Assembly: GCF_036541425.1 (NCBI RefSeq)
Contig: NZ_JAZHFT010000028.1
Coordinates: 7,065-71,064, forward strand
Reading direction: 5' to 3'
Length of the DNA: 64,000 nucleotides
Origin: Consotaella aegiceratis
GTDB lineage: Bacteria; Pseudomonadota; Alphaproteobacteria; Rhizobiales; Rhizobiaceae
The notes under the pieces were generated by a model that saw only the letters and a program-made list of their open reading frames with translations, was not told the origin of the DNA and did not search any database. The translations under genes were made by a program, and so were the position numbers. Positions 17,451-26,145 of this stretch are shown piece by piece; position 1 is the first letter of the stretch, and every line of letters starts with the position of its first letter.

Positions 17451-18387
17451 GAGGAGCCTCTGCCTCGCGCGGCCGCCCGAACTGGGCCCGAGGCCCGGTC
17501 GAGCCTTCGCCCGGCTGCGTCTGCGATGCGGTCCTGGCGGTTGCGGCACGATCCGCGATGCCGACCAGGATGCGCGCCGCCTCGACCGAGAAGGGGCCGC
17601 CGCAGGTCCAGTATTTCTCCAGCCGGTTGGCGACGTCGCCGCCGACCACCCGCGCCCGGATCGCCGGATGTCGCAGGTTCTGGTAGGCCAGAGCCGGAGT
17701 GGAAAAGGACGGCTGGCCGATGATGAGGTCCGGCCGCGCCATCACCAGTTCTTCGAGCGGGATCCGCGCCATCGCGGTGATCCCGAGCCGTGCAGCCAGA
17801 TTGTCGAGGCCGGCCAAGCGCACCACCTCGTCGGCGAGCGTGCCGCGGCCGGCCGTATAGTCGTTGGCGAAAAACAGCGCGATGGTCTCGCGCGATGCGG
17901 CCTTGGGCAGCGCCGCGATGGCTGCATCCATCTCCGCGATCAAGGCGTCGGCGCGCCGAGGATGGCCGAGGATTTCCCCCATCCGGCGCAGATTGGCGCG
18001 AATCTGGCCGAACGAGGTTTCCGGCTGAAACATCTCGACGCGAAAGCCGAGCCGGCGCAGCATGTCGACGCTCGCCGGCGACGAGAATGGGCCGGCGAGC
18101 ACCAGATCGGGATGCATGAGAAAGATCTCTTCGGCCGAGCCGTGGTTGACGACATAGTCCTTGGCGCGGTCCGCGAGCACCGAATAGATCGGATCGTCGG
18201 CCAGTTCCGACACCGAATAGAGCTGGCCGTCGCCCGCCACCAGCATGGCGAGCTGATCCGTGCACAGGTTGGTGGAGACGACGCGCCGCGGCGGCTCGCT
18301 CGTCGCCTCCTGCGCCAGACTCGGGGCGACGGCCGCCAGCTGGGCCGCAAGCGCCGTCCCGATCCAGCGTGCCGCCGTGCCTCTCAT
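17443..18387 (-). CDS. btuF: Periplasmic cobalamin-binding protein
   Basis: A 314-residue periplasmic binding protein of the BtuF/FepB (PF01497) type. The signal peptide ends near SLAQ, residue 25. RVVSTNLCTDQLAMLVAGDG, SAEEIFLMHPDLVLAG and TPALAYQNLRHPAIRARVVGG match the two-lobe fold with its connecting helix. The C-terminal 40 residues are a charged, Pro/Gly-rich tail beyond the usual fold end, partly overlapping the btuC start. It delivers vitamin B12 to BtuCD. Its start is 2 bases after the btuB stop. Confidence 0.88.
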   Translation of the reverse strand: MRGTAARWIGTALAAQLAAVAPSLAQEATSEPPRRVVSTNLCTDQLAMLVAGDGQLYSVSELADDPIYSVLADRAKDYVVNHGSAEEIFLMHPDLVLAGPFSSPASVDMLRRLGFRVEMFQPETSFGQIRANLRRMGEILGHPRRADALIAEMDAAIAALPKAASRETIALFFANDYTAGRGTLADEVVRLAGLDNLAARLGITAMARIPLEELVMARPDLIIGQPSFSTPALAYQNLRHPAIRARVVGGDVANRLEKYWTCGGPFSVEAARILVGIADRAATARTASQTQPGEGSTGPRAQFGRPREAEAPRG

Positions 18388-18389
18388 CC

Positions 18390-20336
18390 TTAGAACGTCG
18401 CCTTCAGTCCGACGAAGGCCGTGCGGCCCTGCGCCTCGTAGCCGTACACCTCCTGATACTCCTCGTCGAACAGGTTTTCCACCCGGGCGTAGCCTTCCAG
18501 CACGTCGGTGAACTTGTAGCTGCCGCCGAGATTGACCACCGTATAGCTGTCCAAGGTGGCCGTCGTGGTCGAGTAGGTGGCGCGGCCCGTGTGGTAGTCG
18601 TAGTCCTTCATCTCGCCGTTGAAGACGGCGTCGAGGAAGACGCGCGCGCGGCCCTCGTAGAATTGGTAGGACGCGTTGAGCGAGCCGGAATGGGGCGCCC
18701 GACGCACTTCCTCGTCACCGTCCGGATCCTCGGCGTCGGTATAGGTATAGGTTGCGGTGGCGGAGAAGCCGGGGAAGGGGTTGATCGTCAACGAGGCCTC
18801 GATGCCCTGGCGCTTGCTGGTGCCGTCCATGTTGATGACGGTCGAACCGTTGCTGTAGATCTCGTTCTCCAGATCCTGGTGGAAATAGGTGAGATCGGCG
18901 ACCACCAGGCCGTCTGCGAAGTCGTGCCCGATGCCGACGTCCCAGCCGAAACTCTCCTCCGGCTCGAGATCGGGATTGCCGACGAAATAGGCCGGATAAT
19001 AGCCGTAGAGCTCGGTGAAGGTCGGGTTGGTCACGCCGGTCCCGACGGAGCTGTGCAGGCGCGTATCGGCGTTGGGGATCTCCCAGGCCCCCGAGAGGCT
19101 GAAGGTCGTGGCGTCGGCGAAGTCGTCGTTGAGGTCGTGCCGGACGGCAGCGTCCAGGTAGAGCTGATCGAAGAACTCGCCGCGATACTCGCCGACGAAA
19201 CCATAGGTCTCGCGCGACTTCTCGTCGTCCAACGCACCCGCGCTGCGCGGCTCCGTCAACTGAAAGGTCTCGCGCTCCCAGTCGATGCCCCCCGTCAGCT
19301 GATGATGCGCGTCCGCGAAGGACGGCGTATCGAACGCGTAGGAGGCCTGATAGCTGGCCTTCGTCCGCCCGCCCTTGGAGCCGCCCTCGACCTCGTCGCC
19401 GTCCTCCAGTTCGTCGCGCGTATAGTGGTTGCCCGACACGCGGGTTTCCTGCGTCAGGGCGCCGTCCAGCGACGTCCAGGTGAGCCCGAGCTGTCCGAGC
19501 ACGTCTTGCGTGTCGGTCTGATTGTCGGTGTCGAGCACCAGGCCGTAAGAGGACCCGGCGGCGAAGGTGACCGGGTCGTATGAGAAGTCCTGCGCGTCGT
19601 AGTCGCTCTTCCGGTCGACGAAACGCAGCGAGCCGTCGAGGCGCAGATCGGGCGTGATGTCGGCGTTGAACTTTCCGTTCAGCGTGAAGTTCCGGTCGCC
19701 GTCGTCCTCGTCGCCATAGGGAGAGATGTTGTAGCCGTCGGAGCGGCGATAGCTGGCCGTGACCCCGGCGTCGAATGTTTCTCCACCACCGAGGAGGGAG
19801 ACCGAACCGAGCACCGTGCCGTCGGTGCCGACTTCGCTCTTGGCCGTGATTTCATGACCGTTTCGCATGCCGGTCTTGGTGATGATGTTGATCACGCCGC
19901 CGACGGCGTCCGAGCCCCAGAACGCGCTTTGCGGGCCACGCAGAACTTCGATCCGCTCGATCCCTGCCGTCTGCAGGTTCGAAAAGTCGTAGCCGTCCGT
20001 CGAGGTTTCGCTGGCCTCGATGCCGTCGATCAGGACGAGGACATGGTTGGCCTCGGTGCCGCGAATGCGCACCTGCGTGAGGCTGCCGCGCGAACCGGCC
20101 TGCGAGACGGCGACGCCCGGCACCAGGCGCAGTGCGTCAGAGACGTATTGGATGTGGTGCTCTTCGAGCTCCTCGGCCGTGATGACCGTATAGGCGCGCC
20201 CGACCTTTTCGGCGGCTTCCGGCGTGCGGCCGGCGGTGATCACCACCGTTTCGAGCGCGGTTTCGTCCTCTTGCGCGTAGGCCGCACTCGCACCGGCAGC
20301 CGCCACCAGCGTCAGAACCAGGATCTTCGTCTTCAT
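18390..20336 (-). CDS. btuB: TonB-dependent vitamin B12 receptor
   Basis: A 648-residue outer-membrane receptor. The signal peptide is cleaved near AAYAQ (residue 22), a TonB box (ETVVITA) follows at about 29, then the plug domain (GVAVSQAGSRGSLTQVRIRG, HVLVLIDGIEA, GIERIEVLRGPQSAFWGSDA) and a 22-strand barrel ending in the C-terminal Phe of VGLKATF. Acidic barrel segments such as YGDEDDGDRN may bind calcium as in E. coli BtuB. The cobalamin riboswitch 200 bases upstream supports the B12 assignment. It is the first gene of btuBFCD. Confidence 0.93.
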   Translation of the reverse strand: MKTKILVLTLVAAAGASAAYAQEDETALETVVITAGRTPEAAEKVGRAYTVITAEELEEHHIQYVSDALRLVPGVAVSQAGSRGSLTQVRIRGTEANHVLVLIDGIEASETSTDGYDFSNLQTAGIERIEVLRGPQSAFWGSDAVGGVINIITKTGMRNGHEITAKSEVGTDGTVLGSVSLLGGGETFDAGVTASYRRSDGYNISPYGDEDDGDRNFTLNGKFNADITPDLRLDGSLRFVDRKSDYDAQDFSYDPVTFAAGSSYGLVLDTDNQTDTQDVLGQLGLTWTSLDGALTQETRVSGNHYTRDELEDGDEVEGGSKGGRTKASYQASYAFDTPSFADAHHQLTGGIDWERETFQLTEPRSAGALDDEKSRETYGFVGEYRGEFFDQLYLDAAVRHDLNDDFADATTFSLSGAWEIPNADTRLHSSVGTGVTNPTFTELYGYYPAYFVGNPDLEPEESFGWDVGIGHDFADGLVVADLTYFHQDLENEIYSNGSTVINMDGTSKRQGIEASLTINPFPGFSATATYTYTDAEDPDGDEEVRRAPHSGSLNASYQFYEGRARVFLDAVFNGEMKDYDYHTGRATYSTTTATLDSYTVVNLGGSYKFTDVLEGYARVENLFDEEYQEVYGYEAQGRTAFVGLKATF

Positions 20337-20534
20337 TTCGTTCCCCTCGAGGTCGCCGCGAATGCGCGAACGGCATTCGGCTGGAGCCGCGGGTCTTCCT
20401 CGGAAGCGAACGGTGGATCATGGAATCGCGGACGATTCCGGCCCCGGCCATCCGGACACACGGCGACATGTTGCTCACGTCACCGCACGGACAACCGCGC
20501 CTCGGCACGCCCCGTACCAAAGCTGGGTGACCGG

Positions 20535-20718
20535 GATTGGCAGGTCTCCTGGCTTCCGGATCGACGTCGCTCTTCCGCCTTCCCAAGCATTGGGCTCAGT
20601 GGCTGAAGCGTGCTCGTCTCACGCTTCGATGGAAGACGACTTTCCGGTTACAGTTGCGGGGGCAGCCCCGGAGTCGGCGCCGAAGCGCTTCACCGCGTTC
20701 CCTTTTATCCACCTTGCG
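20535..20718 (-). promoter_or_regulatory. Cobalamin riboswitch controlling btuBFCD
   Basis: On the reverse strand the leader contains the standard conserved elements of the AdoCbl riboswitch in order. GGATAAAAGGGAACGCGGTG (20710-20691) is followed by GCCCCCGCAACTGTAACCGG (20663-20644), the B12 box AGCCACTGAG (20604-20595), TGGGAAGG, and the closing segment GGAAGCCAGGAGACCTGCC (20557-20539). It ends about 200 bases before the btuB start, so B12 binding should switch off btuB expression. The remaining leader may hold the expression platform; no clear intrinsic terminator was seen, so translational control is more likely. Confidence 0.95.
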
Positions 20719-20739
20719 GCAGAACCATTCCCATCCGCG

Positions 20740-20768
20740 TTGCTACAGGGGCCGGGAAAGGCGGTCAA
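20740..20768 (-). promoter_or_regulatory. Predicted housekeeping promoter of the btu operon
   Basis: On the reverse strand TTGACC (20768-20763) is followed by a 17-base spacer and TAGCAA (20745-20740). Transcription would begin near 20733, about 15 bases before the first conserved riboswitch element, which is the expected arrangement. Confidence 0.5.
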
Positions 20769-20878
20769 CATTTCGCCGCAATCGACAGACGCTGAGGAGG
20801 CGGGTGTAGAGTTCTTGCAACGTCGGCGGCCTCGACGTGGCGGCCGTGCCGCCGAAAGAGCCGCCCGGAGCGAGGAGT

Positions 20879-21649
20879 TCAGTCGCCCGCGACGAAGAAC
20901 TGCCAACGGCCGTCGGGCGTAATCCCGACACGGTAGAAATTATAGGCGCCGAACCCCTTCATCGCCTCGAAGTCGCCGGCCGTGACCAGTTCAAACAGCT
21001 CCACCATCTGCCGCTTCGTCAGGGTGTCGAGCGACATTTGGGTGAAGTAGGGCCAGACATAGATCTCGTTGTCGGTGCCCGGCTCGTTGTGCACGTGTCC
21101 GGCCTCCAGGACCTCGAGCAGGATCGCGAGGATTTCCGCACCTTCGCCGTCGCCGGACAATTCCTTCAGAAAGGCGATCGGGTCCTCGGTCTGGGTGCCG
21201 AAACTCAGCACGGTGCCCTCGGGACCGGTCTCCAGATAGGGCCGCAGCTTTTCGACCTCGCCGGTCCTGGCGATGTCCATCAGGCGCTGCCGCAGGTCGC
21301 GCACCGGGCGCGGAAGGTCCTCGTCCCCGTAGAGGACGTCGGTCGGCGTATCGGTGGTCGCGGTCGCTTGGTCCGGGGCGGGCTCGCCCTCGTCGACATC
21401 GGGCTGGTCCGTCCCCGTCGCCGGGACGATTTCCTCCGGTTCCGAGACGTCGTCATTGTCGTCGGTATCGGTGGGCGCGGTCTCATCGAGATCGAGCGGC
21501 GGCAGGGGCACCGCGATGATGCCTTCCTTCGCCGGTTCCTCGCCGTCGGTTCCGATCTGCGAGAGCGCAAAAGCGCTGCTCGCGGCGCCCAGGGCGCCCG
21601 CGACAAGTGCGGTCTGCATCAACACGCGGAACAGGCGATGCGCGGCCAT
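20879..21649 (-). CDS. Exported protein of unknown function with acidic linker
   Basis: A 256-residue protein, not assigned to a characterised family. It has a signal-like hydrophobic N-terminus (QTALVAGALGAASSAFA, cleavage near residue 28). A disordered segment of about 80 residues rich in Asp, Glu, Thr and Pro follows. A compact C-terminal domain of about 150 residues (LRQRLMDIARTGEVEKLRPYLE to TPDGRWQFFVAG) contains HVHNEPGTDNEIYVWPYF. The domain start resembles ankyrin-like helices, which is only an impression. The ATG at 21649 follows GGGAAG; the frame is open upstream to 21799 but that part lacks a signal peptide. A 93-aa gene lies 49 bp upstream, possibly co-transcribed. Confidence 0.75.
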   Translation of the reverse strand: MAAHRLFRVLMQTALVAGALGAASSAFALSQIGTDGEEPAKEGIIAVPLPPLDLDETAPTDTDDNDDVSEPEEIVPATGTDQPDVDEGEPAPDQATATTDTPTDVLYGDEDLPRPVRDLRQRLMDIARTGEVEKLRPYLETGPEGTVLSFGTQTEDPIAFLKELSGDGEGAEILAILLEVLEAGHVHNEPGTDNEIYVWPYFTQMSLDTLTKRQMVELFELVTAGDFEAMKGFGAYNFYRVGITPDGRWQFFVAGD

Positions 21650-21698
21650 CTTCCCGATCCTTCGCTCTCGTGCGTCCAGGAGTGTGCGCCTGCCGGCT

Positions 21699-21980
21699 CT
21701 ATTGCAGGGGGCGGTTCTGGCGAAACTCTCCGTATTCGACGCGCTGCTGCAGTTCCTTGACGAACTGCAGGACCTCTTCCTCGCCGTGCAGGCGAACAAG
21801 CTCGGTCAATGCCGTAGCGATGGCGGTCTCTGCGAGAATCTCGGCCTCGATGCCGTCGGAAATCCCGTCCGCCCAGGCCTCGTTGTGGTATTCGAGGGCG
21901 ACCTGCTTCTTTTCGGCGGCGATGACTTCATCGAGTTCGGCGCCCTGCAAATCGATCATGAAAGGGTCCCCCTGGCTCAT
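21699..21980 (-). CDS. Conserved small protein of unknown function
   Basis: A 93-residue soluble protein, probably all-helical (DLQGAELDEVIAAEKKQVALEYHNEAWADGISDGIEAEILAE in two stretches, then HGEEEVLQFVKELQQRV). It is acidic in the middle and lacks cysteines and membrane segments. A second ATG at residue 8 (MIDLQG) is possible. It resembles short hypothetical proteins common in Rhizobiales, but no function is known. It precedes the exported unknown at 20879 in the same direction. Confidence 0.7.
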   Translation of the reverse strand: MSQGDPFMIDLQGAELDEVIAAEKKQVALEYHNEAWADGISDGIEAEILAETAIATALTELVRLHGEEEVLQFVKELQQRVEYGEFRQNRPLQ

Positions 21981-22049
21981 TGGTTGTCAAAACTCTAACA
22001 CGACCGCGCAAATTTTAAGTCTCGAACGGTCGGGATCGTTAAGGGAATG

Positions 22050-22508
22050 TTAATTGCCGTACCTTGCGCTAATCTCCCGTGACAGAGCGATCCCCTCTTT
22101 TTGATAGCGCTGGACGGCGATTCGGGCGGCTGGCGTGCATGTGCGGTATGTCGATTCGAAGGCGCGGTAGCCGCTGTTGAAGCTGGACACCAGGATGCGT
22201 CGATCCGCCTCGTTGGGCTTCTGCGCATCGATCAGCGCGGCCATCTCGTCGCGGTAGGCGGACGCATTGGGGTCGCTGCAGAGCTTGCGCAGAAAATGCA
22301 CCGATCCGAGGATCGACGACAGCCGGCTGAGCGGCTTCATGAACGGCGCGTTCGACGGCTGAACCGCCTCCGGAGCGGCATCGGGCGTGGCTCCGGCCTC
22401 TTCCGCTCGGCTGCAAACCGGGCCGACGAGAACCATGGCCAAGGCCAGCCCCGCCGCCGGGCCAAAGGAGAAACGACATGCCATCATGGCCATGGTTTGG
22501 CGTGACAT
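22050..22508 (-). CDS. TIGR02301 family protein (exported, unknown function)
   Basis: A 152-residue protein with a signal peptide (GPAAGLALAMVLVGPVCSRA). The core carries the family pattern RLSSILGSVHFLRKLC, YRDEMAALIDAQKPNEADRRILVSSFNSGYRAFESTYRTCTPAA, including two conserved cysteines likely to pair in the periplasm. Alphaproteobacteria usually have this gene next to a Nudix gene, as here. The start is uncertain: the ATG at 22508 was chosen, but ATGs 15-24 bases downstream would also produce a signal peptide and no strong ribosome binding site decides. Confidence 0.8.
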   Translation of the reverse strand: MSRQTMAMMACRFSFGPAAGLALAMVLVGPVCSRAEEAGATPDAAPEAVQPSNAPFMKPLSRLSSILGSVHFLRKLCSDPNASAYRDEMAALIDAQKPNEADRRILVSSFNSGYRAFESTYRTCTPAARIAVQRYQKEGIALSREISARYGN

Positions 22509-22618
22509 TAACACAAAATCAACCACTTCGCCGATGCCTGGCGTGAATTGACGCAGGGTGCGCCATTCCCGCAACAAGCCTTGGCCGCCGTCGATCGGAC
22601 CCGGCCGCGGCCCCGTCC

Positions 22619-23056
22619 CTACAGACCGGCCAAATGAGCGCGGTGGGCAGAGCGTACGATCTTGACCAAGCCCGGCGTGAGCTTGTCGTCGCGCTCGAGC
22701 TCCTCGATTCCGGCGAGAGAGTGGAATCCGACGGCGCGGGCATCGTCGCCCGCAACGGGCACGGCGTCGACGGGCAGGCCTTGCGCGCCGCGATAGACGG
22801 CGATCACCGCATGGGTTCCGTCCTCCGGACTGATCGCCTCGTGCAGGCAGACGAAGGCGAAGCGGGCCACGTCGAGACCGGTTTCCTCCATGACCTCACG
22901 CCGCAGCGCCTCTTCGAGCCGCTCGCCAAATCGCACCTTGCCGCCCGGCAGGCTCAACAGGCCGAGCGCCGGCGGTCGGCCGCGCTCCACCAGCAGCACC
23001 TTTTCAGCCCGGAACAGGCAAACGGATACACCGAGCAGGGGAGCGCGCGCGATCAT
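22619..23056 (-). CDS. NUDIX hydrolase
   Basis: A 145-residue Nudix protein with a perfect box at residues 39-61: GKVRFGE, seven residues, then REVMEETGL. Nudix enzymes hydrolyse nucleoside diphosphates linked to other moieties. The short form with LLVERGRPPALGLLSLPGGKV resembles the ADP-ribose or house-cleaning type common in Rhizobiales. The specific substrate is unknown. It lies upstream of the TIGR02301 gene in the same orientation. Confidence 0.9.
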   Translation of the reverse strand: MIARAPLLGVSVCLFRAEKVLLVERGRPPALGLLSLPGGKVRFGERLEEALRREVMEETGLDVARFAFVCLHEAISPEDGTHAVIAVYRGAQGLPVDAVPVAGDDARAVGFHSLAGIEELERDDKLTPGLVKIVRSAHRAHLAGL

Positions 23057-23188
23057 TTCGCGACTCTACGCCGACCGGCCCCGCTGGCCAACGGGAGGAG
23101 CCGTCTCAGCCGCTATCCGCTCCCGGCATTCGCCGGATCGGTCCGACCGCTCTGGCGCGACTATTCCCGGCGGCGGAGACCGGCGGTC

Positions 23189-24151
23189 TTATGAAGGCAA
23201 AAAGTAGGACGACAGGTTCTGCCGGATGCGCGCCAGCGGCGTCTCACCCGAGAGATCGGGTTCGAAGGCCTGGCCCGTGATCGTCTGATACGCGTCGATA
23301 TACGTCTTTGACGCGGCTTCGATCAGATCGTCCGGGATGGCCGGAATCGGGTCGCGGTAAGGGTCGCAGCGGGCATCGACCCAGGCGCGGACGATATCCT
23401 TGTCGAGCGACGGCGGGCGGTTGCCGCGTTCGAACGCCTCCTGGTATCCCTCGGCCAGCCAGAAGCGCGAACTGTCCGGCGTATGGATCTCGTCCGCCAG
23501 AATGACGGCTCCCGCCTCGTCGGTGCCGAATTCGTACTTCGTATCGGCCAGGATCAGCCCTCGGTCGGCGGCCATCGCCTGTCCTCGCGTGAACAGGGCG
23601 ATGGCCGCGGTGGAGACGGAGTTCCACTGATCTTCGGTCAGCAGGCCCCGTTCGACGATTTCATCGACGGCCAACGGCTCGTCATGCCCTCCGTCGAAGG
23701 CCTTGGTGGTGGGCGTGATGATCGGGCCCGCGAGCCTCTCGTGGTCGCGAAGCCCGTCAGGAAACGCGTGTCCGTACATGACCCTCTCGCCCTTCTTGTA
23801 GCGGGTGAGGATCGATGTGCCGGTGGTTCCGGCCAGATATCCGCGCACGACGATTTCGACCGGCAGGACCCGCAGTTTCTTGCCGACCACGACGTTGGGA
23901 TCGGGATAGTCGAGCACGTGGTTTTCGCAGATGTCGGCGGTGGTCTCGAACCAGTACCGCGCCAGCTGCGTCAGGACCTGCCCCTTGAACGGAATCGAGG
24001 CGAGGATGCGGTCGAAAGCGGAGATCCGGTCGGTCGCGATCAGGATGCGCCGGTTGTCGGGCAGGTCATAGCAATCCCGGACCTTCCCGAAATAGGGATT
24101 GGGCAATTCGGGAATACGGGCGTGGTCGAGGACGCGATAAGGCGAGGTCAT
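23189..24151 (-). CDS. purC: Phosphoribosylaminoimidazolesuccinocarboxamide synthase (SAICAR synthase)
   Basis: A 320-residue enzyme that joins CAIR and aspartate with ATP in purine synthesis. Family motifs: GKVRDCYDL near the start (nucleotide loop), ATDRISAFD, PVEIVVRGYLAGT, LILADTKYEFG, ILADEIHTPDSSRFW and PSLDKDIVR. It is the longer form of the enzyme (yeast Ade1-like, over 300 residues), not the 250-residue type normally found next to purS in rhizobia, so the genome may hold a second copy. The ATG at 24151 was preferred to a GTG two codons upstream; neither has a strong ribosome binding site. Confidence 0.93.
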   Translation of the reverse strand: MTSPYRVLDHARIPELPNPYFGKVRDCYDLPDNRRILIATDRISAFDRILASIPFKGQVLTQLARYWFETTADICENHVLDYPDPNVVVGKKLRVLPVEIVVRGYLAGTTGTSILTRYKKGERVMYGHAFPDGLRDHERLAGPIITPTTKAFDGGHDEPLAVDEIVERGLLTEDQWNSVSTAAIALFTRGQAMAADRGLILADTKYEFGTDEAGAVILADEIHTPDSSRFWLAEGYQEAFERGNRPPSLDKDIVRAWVDARCDPYRDPIPAIPDDLIEAASKTYIDAYQTITGQAFEPDLSGETPLARIRQNLSSYFLPS

Positions 24152-24277
24152 GAGCACCGGCGCTGAGTGGATCGCAACAAGGTCTTTTGGCTATCATACT
24201 ATCGGGCCGATGTCCGTCGTGTTCCGCGCGGCCGCCCGCCCTTGACACCGCTCCCCGCCTGAGGCTCAACGGCCGGC

Positions 24278-25063
24278 ATGTGCGGACGGTTTGCGCTGAC
24301 GGCATCTCACGACATCCTGGCCGAGCTGATGGCGATCCGGGCGGCGGAGCCATATCCGCCGCGCTACAACATCGCCCCCACGCAGCCGATCCTGATCGTC
24401 GCCGGCGGCCGCCGCGAGCGGCCCGACGCCGACAATCCCGAACGCCAGGCGCGGCTGGTGCGCTGGGGGCTGATCCCTTCCTGGGTCAAGGATCTCAAGG
24501 GGTTTCCGCTGCTCTTCAACGCCCGCTCGGAATCGACCCACGAAAAGAGCGCGTTCCGCGCCGCCATGCGCCACCGCCGCTGCCTGGTGCCGGCCACCGG
24601 CTTCTACGAATGGCGGCGGCAGGGCAAGGCGAAGGCCGAGCCGTATTTCGTCCGGCCGAAGGTGGGCGGGCTGATGGCCTTCGCCGGCCTGTTCGAAACC
24701 TGGCTGGCGCCGGACGGTGGCGAACTGGACACTGCGACCATCCTGACGACGGCCGCCAATTCGACGCTTTCGCCGATCCACGAGCGCATGCCGGTGGTCG
24801 TCGCGCCGCGCGATTTCGACCGCTGGCTGAATTGCTGGGAAAACGACGCTCCCGCCGTGGCCGGCCTGCTGCGTCCGGCCAACGATGACCTGCTGGAGGC
24901 GATTCCGGTCTCCGACAAGGTGAACCGGATTGCCAATATGGGGCCGGAGGTGCAGGCTCCGCTCGATCGCGCTATGACGGAGCGCCCCGCTTCGAATCAG
25001 GCGTCGCCCAGGCCCGACGACGCGCCGGACGACGAGCCGCCGGTTCAGCCGTCGCTTTTCTGA
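24278..25063 (+). CDS. SOS response-associated peptidase (SRAP, YedK/HMCES type)
   Basis: A 261-residue protein that forms a covalent crosslink with abasic sites in single-stranded DNA and so protects them. The catalytic Cys is residue 2 after Met removal (MCGRFALT). RYNIAPTQPI, LFNARSEST, CLVPATGFYEW (active-site Glu) and LSPIHERMPV (active-site His) are all present. The C-terminal 40 residues are a disordered Pro/Asp-rich tail. It stands alone in front of the M42 peptidase gene, 26 bp away. Confidence 0.94.
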   Translation: MCGRFALTASHDILAELMAIRAAEPYPPRYNIAPTQPILIVAGGRRERPDADNPERQARLVRWGLIPSWVKDLKGFPLLFNARSESTHEKSAFRAAMRHRRCLVPATGFYEWRRQGKAKAEPYFVRPKVGGLMAFAGLFETWLAPDGGELDTATILTTAANSTLSPIHERMPVVVAPRDFDRWLNCWENDAPAVAGLLRPANDDLLEAIPVSDKVNRIANMGPEVQAPLDRAMTERPASNQASPRPDDAPDDEPPVQPSLF

Positions 25064-25089
25064 CGCCCAAACTCCAAGGATTTGCCCCC

Positions 25090-26127
25090 GTGAACATCGA
25101 TCTCCTGAAGCGTCTGTGCGAGACCCCCGGCGTGCCCGGCCGCGAGCGCCGCATCCGTGATCTCATCACCAGCGAGGCCGAGGGCCTGTTCGACGAGATC
25201 CGCGTCGATGCGCTCGGCTCGCTCATCTGCACCCGCAAGGGCAAGGGCGACAAGCCGCTGAAGGTGATGCTGCTCTGTCATATGGACGAGATCGGCTTCC
25301 TGGTCTCGCACGTCACCGACAAGGGCTTCATCAACGTCGATCCCGTCGGCGGCTTCGATCCACGCAACCTGTTCTCGCGCCGCGTGCTGGTGTGCACCGA
25401 GACCGGCGACCACCGGGGCGTGATGAACGCCGAGGGCAAGCCGATCCACATCCAGTCGGCCGAAGAGCGCAAGAAGATGCCGGAGCCGAACGAGTTCTTC
25501 GTGGACATCGGCCATGGCGCCGCCACCAAGGACTTCGTCCAGGTGGGCGACTATGTCGTGATGCACGAACCGTTCGAGGAAATGGGCGACAAGATCGTAT
25601 CCAAGGCGCTCGACAACCGCATCGCCTGCTGGCTCGGACTGGAGGCCGTGCGGGCGCTGGTCGAGGGGAAGGTCGAGCATGATTGCGAGCTGACCGTCGC
25701 CTTCACCGCCCAGGAGGAGGTCGGCCTGCGCGGCGCCAAGACCGCGTCCTTCGGCGTGCAGCCGGATATCGGCATCGGTGTCGACACGACGCTCTCCTGC
25801 GATACGCCGGGCGTGCCCGACAAGGATCGCACCACCATTCAGGGCAATGGCGTCGGCCTGCACATGAAGGATGGCTCCTTCATCGCCGATATCGAGCTTA
25901 TCCGCGAGTTCGAGGCGCTCGCCAAGGCCAACGACATCGCCTATCAGCGCACCATTCTCGCCCGCGGCGGCCAGGACGGCGCGGCGGTGCAGCAGACGGC
26001 CTCGGGCGCCCGTGCGGTGGGTATCGTGGTGGGCACCCGCTACATCCACACCGTGGCCGAGATGATCGATAAGCGCGATCTCGACGCAGCACGGCGGCTG
26101 CTTACCGCCTTCGTCGCGGCGCACTGA
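25090..26127 (+). CDS. M42 family metallopeptidase (glutamyl aminopeptidase/FrvX type)
   Basis: A 345-residue cytosolic dinuclear-metal aminopeptidase. Metal ligands and catalytic acids are visible in order: LLCHMDEIGF, ALDNRIACW, TAQEEVGLRGA (catalytic Glu pair), GVDTTLSCDTPG and the final GTRYIHTVAEM. ETPGVPGRERRIRD at the start is family-typical. The GTG start at 25090 is preceded by CAAGGA. These peptidases trim N-terminal residues from short peptides. It is followed 18 bp later by a LysE-type exporter gene. Confidence 0.92.
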   Translation: MNIDLLKRLCETPGVPGRERRIRDLITSEAEGLFDEIRVDALGSLICTRKGKGDKPLKVMLLCHMDEIGFLVSHVTDKGFINVDPVGGFDPRNLFSRRVLVCTETGDHRGVMNAEGKPIHIQSAEERKKMPEPNEFFVDIGHGAATKDFVQVGDYVVMHEPFEEMGDKIVSKALDNRIACWLGLEAVRALVEGKVEHDCELTVAFTAQEEVGLRGAKTASFGVQPDIGIGVDTTLSCDTPGVPDKDRTTIQGNGVGLHMKDGSFIADIELIREFEALAKANDIAYQRTILARGGQDGAAVQQTASGARAVGIVVGTRYIHTVAEMIDKRDLDAARRLLTAFVAAH

Positions 26128-26145
26128 CGGGCTTAAGGCGCCGCA

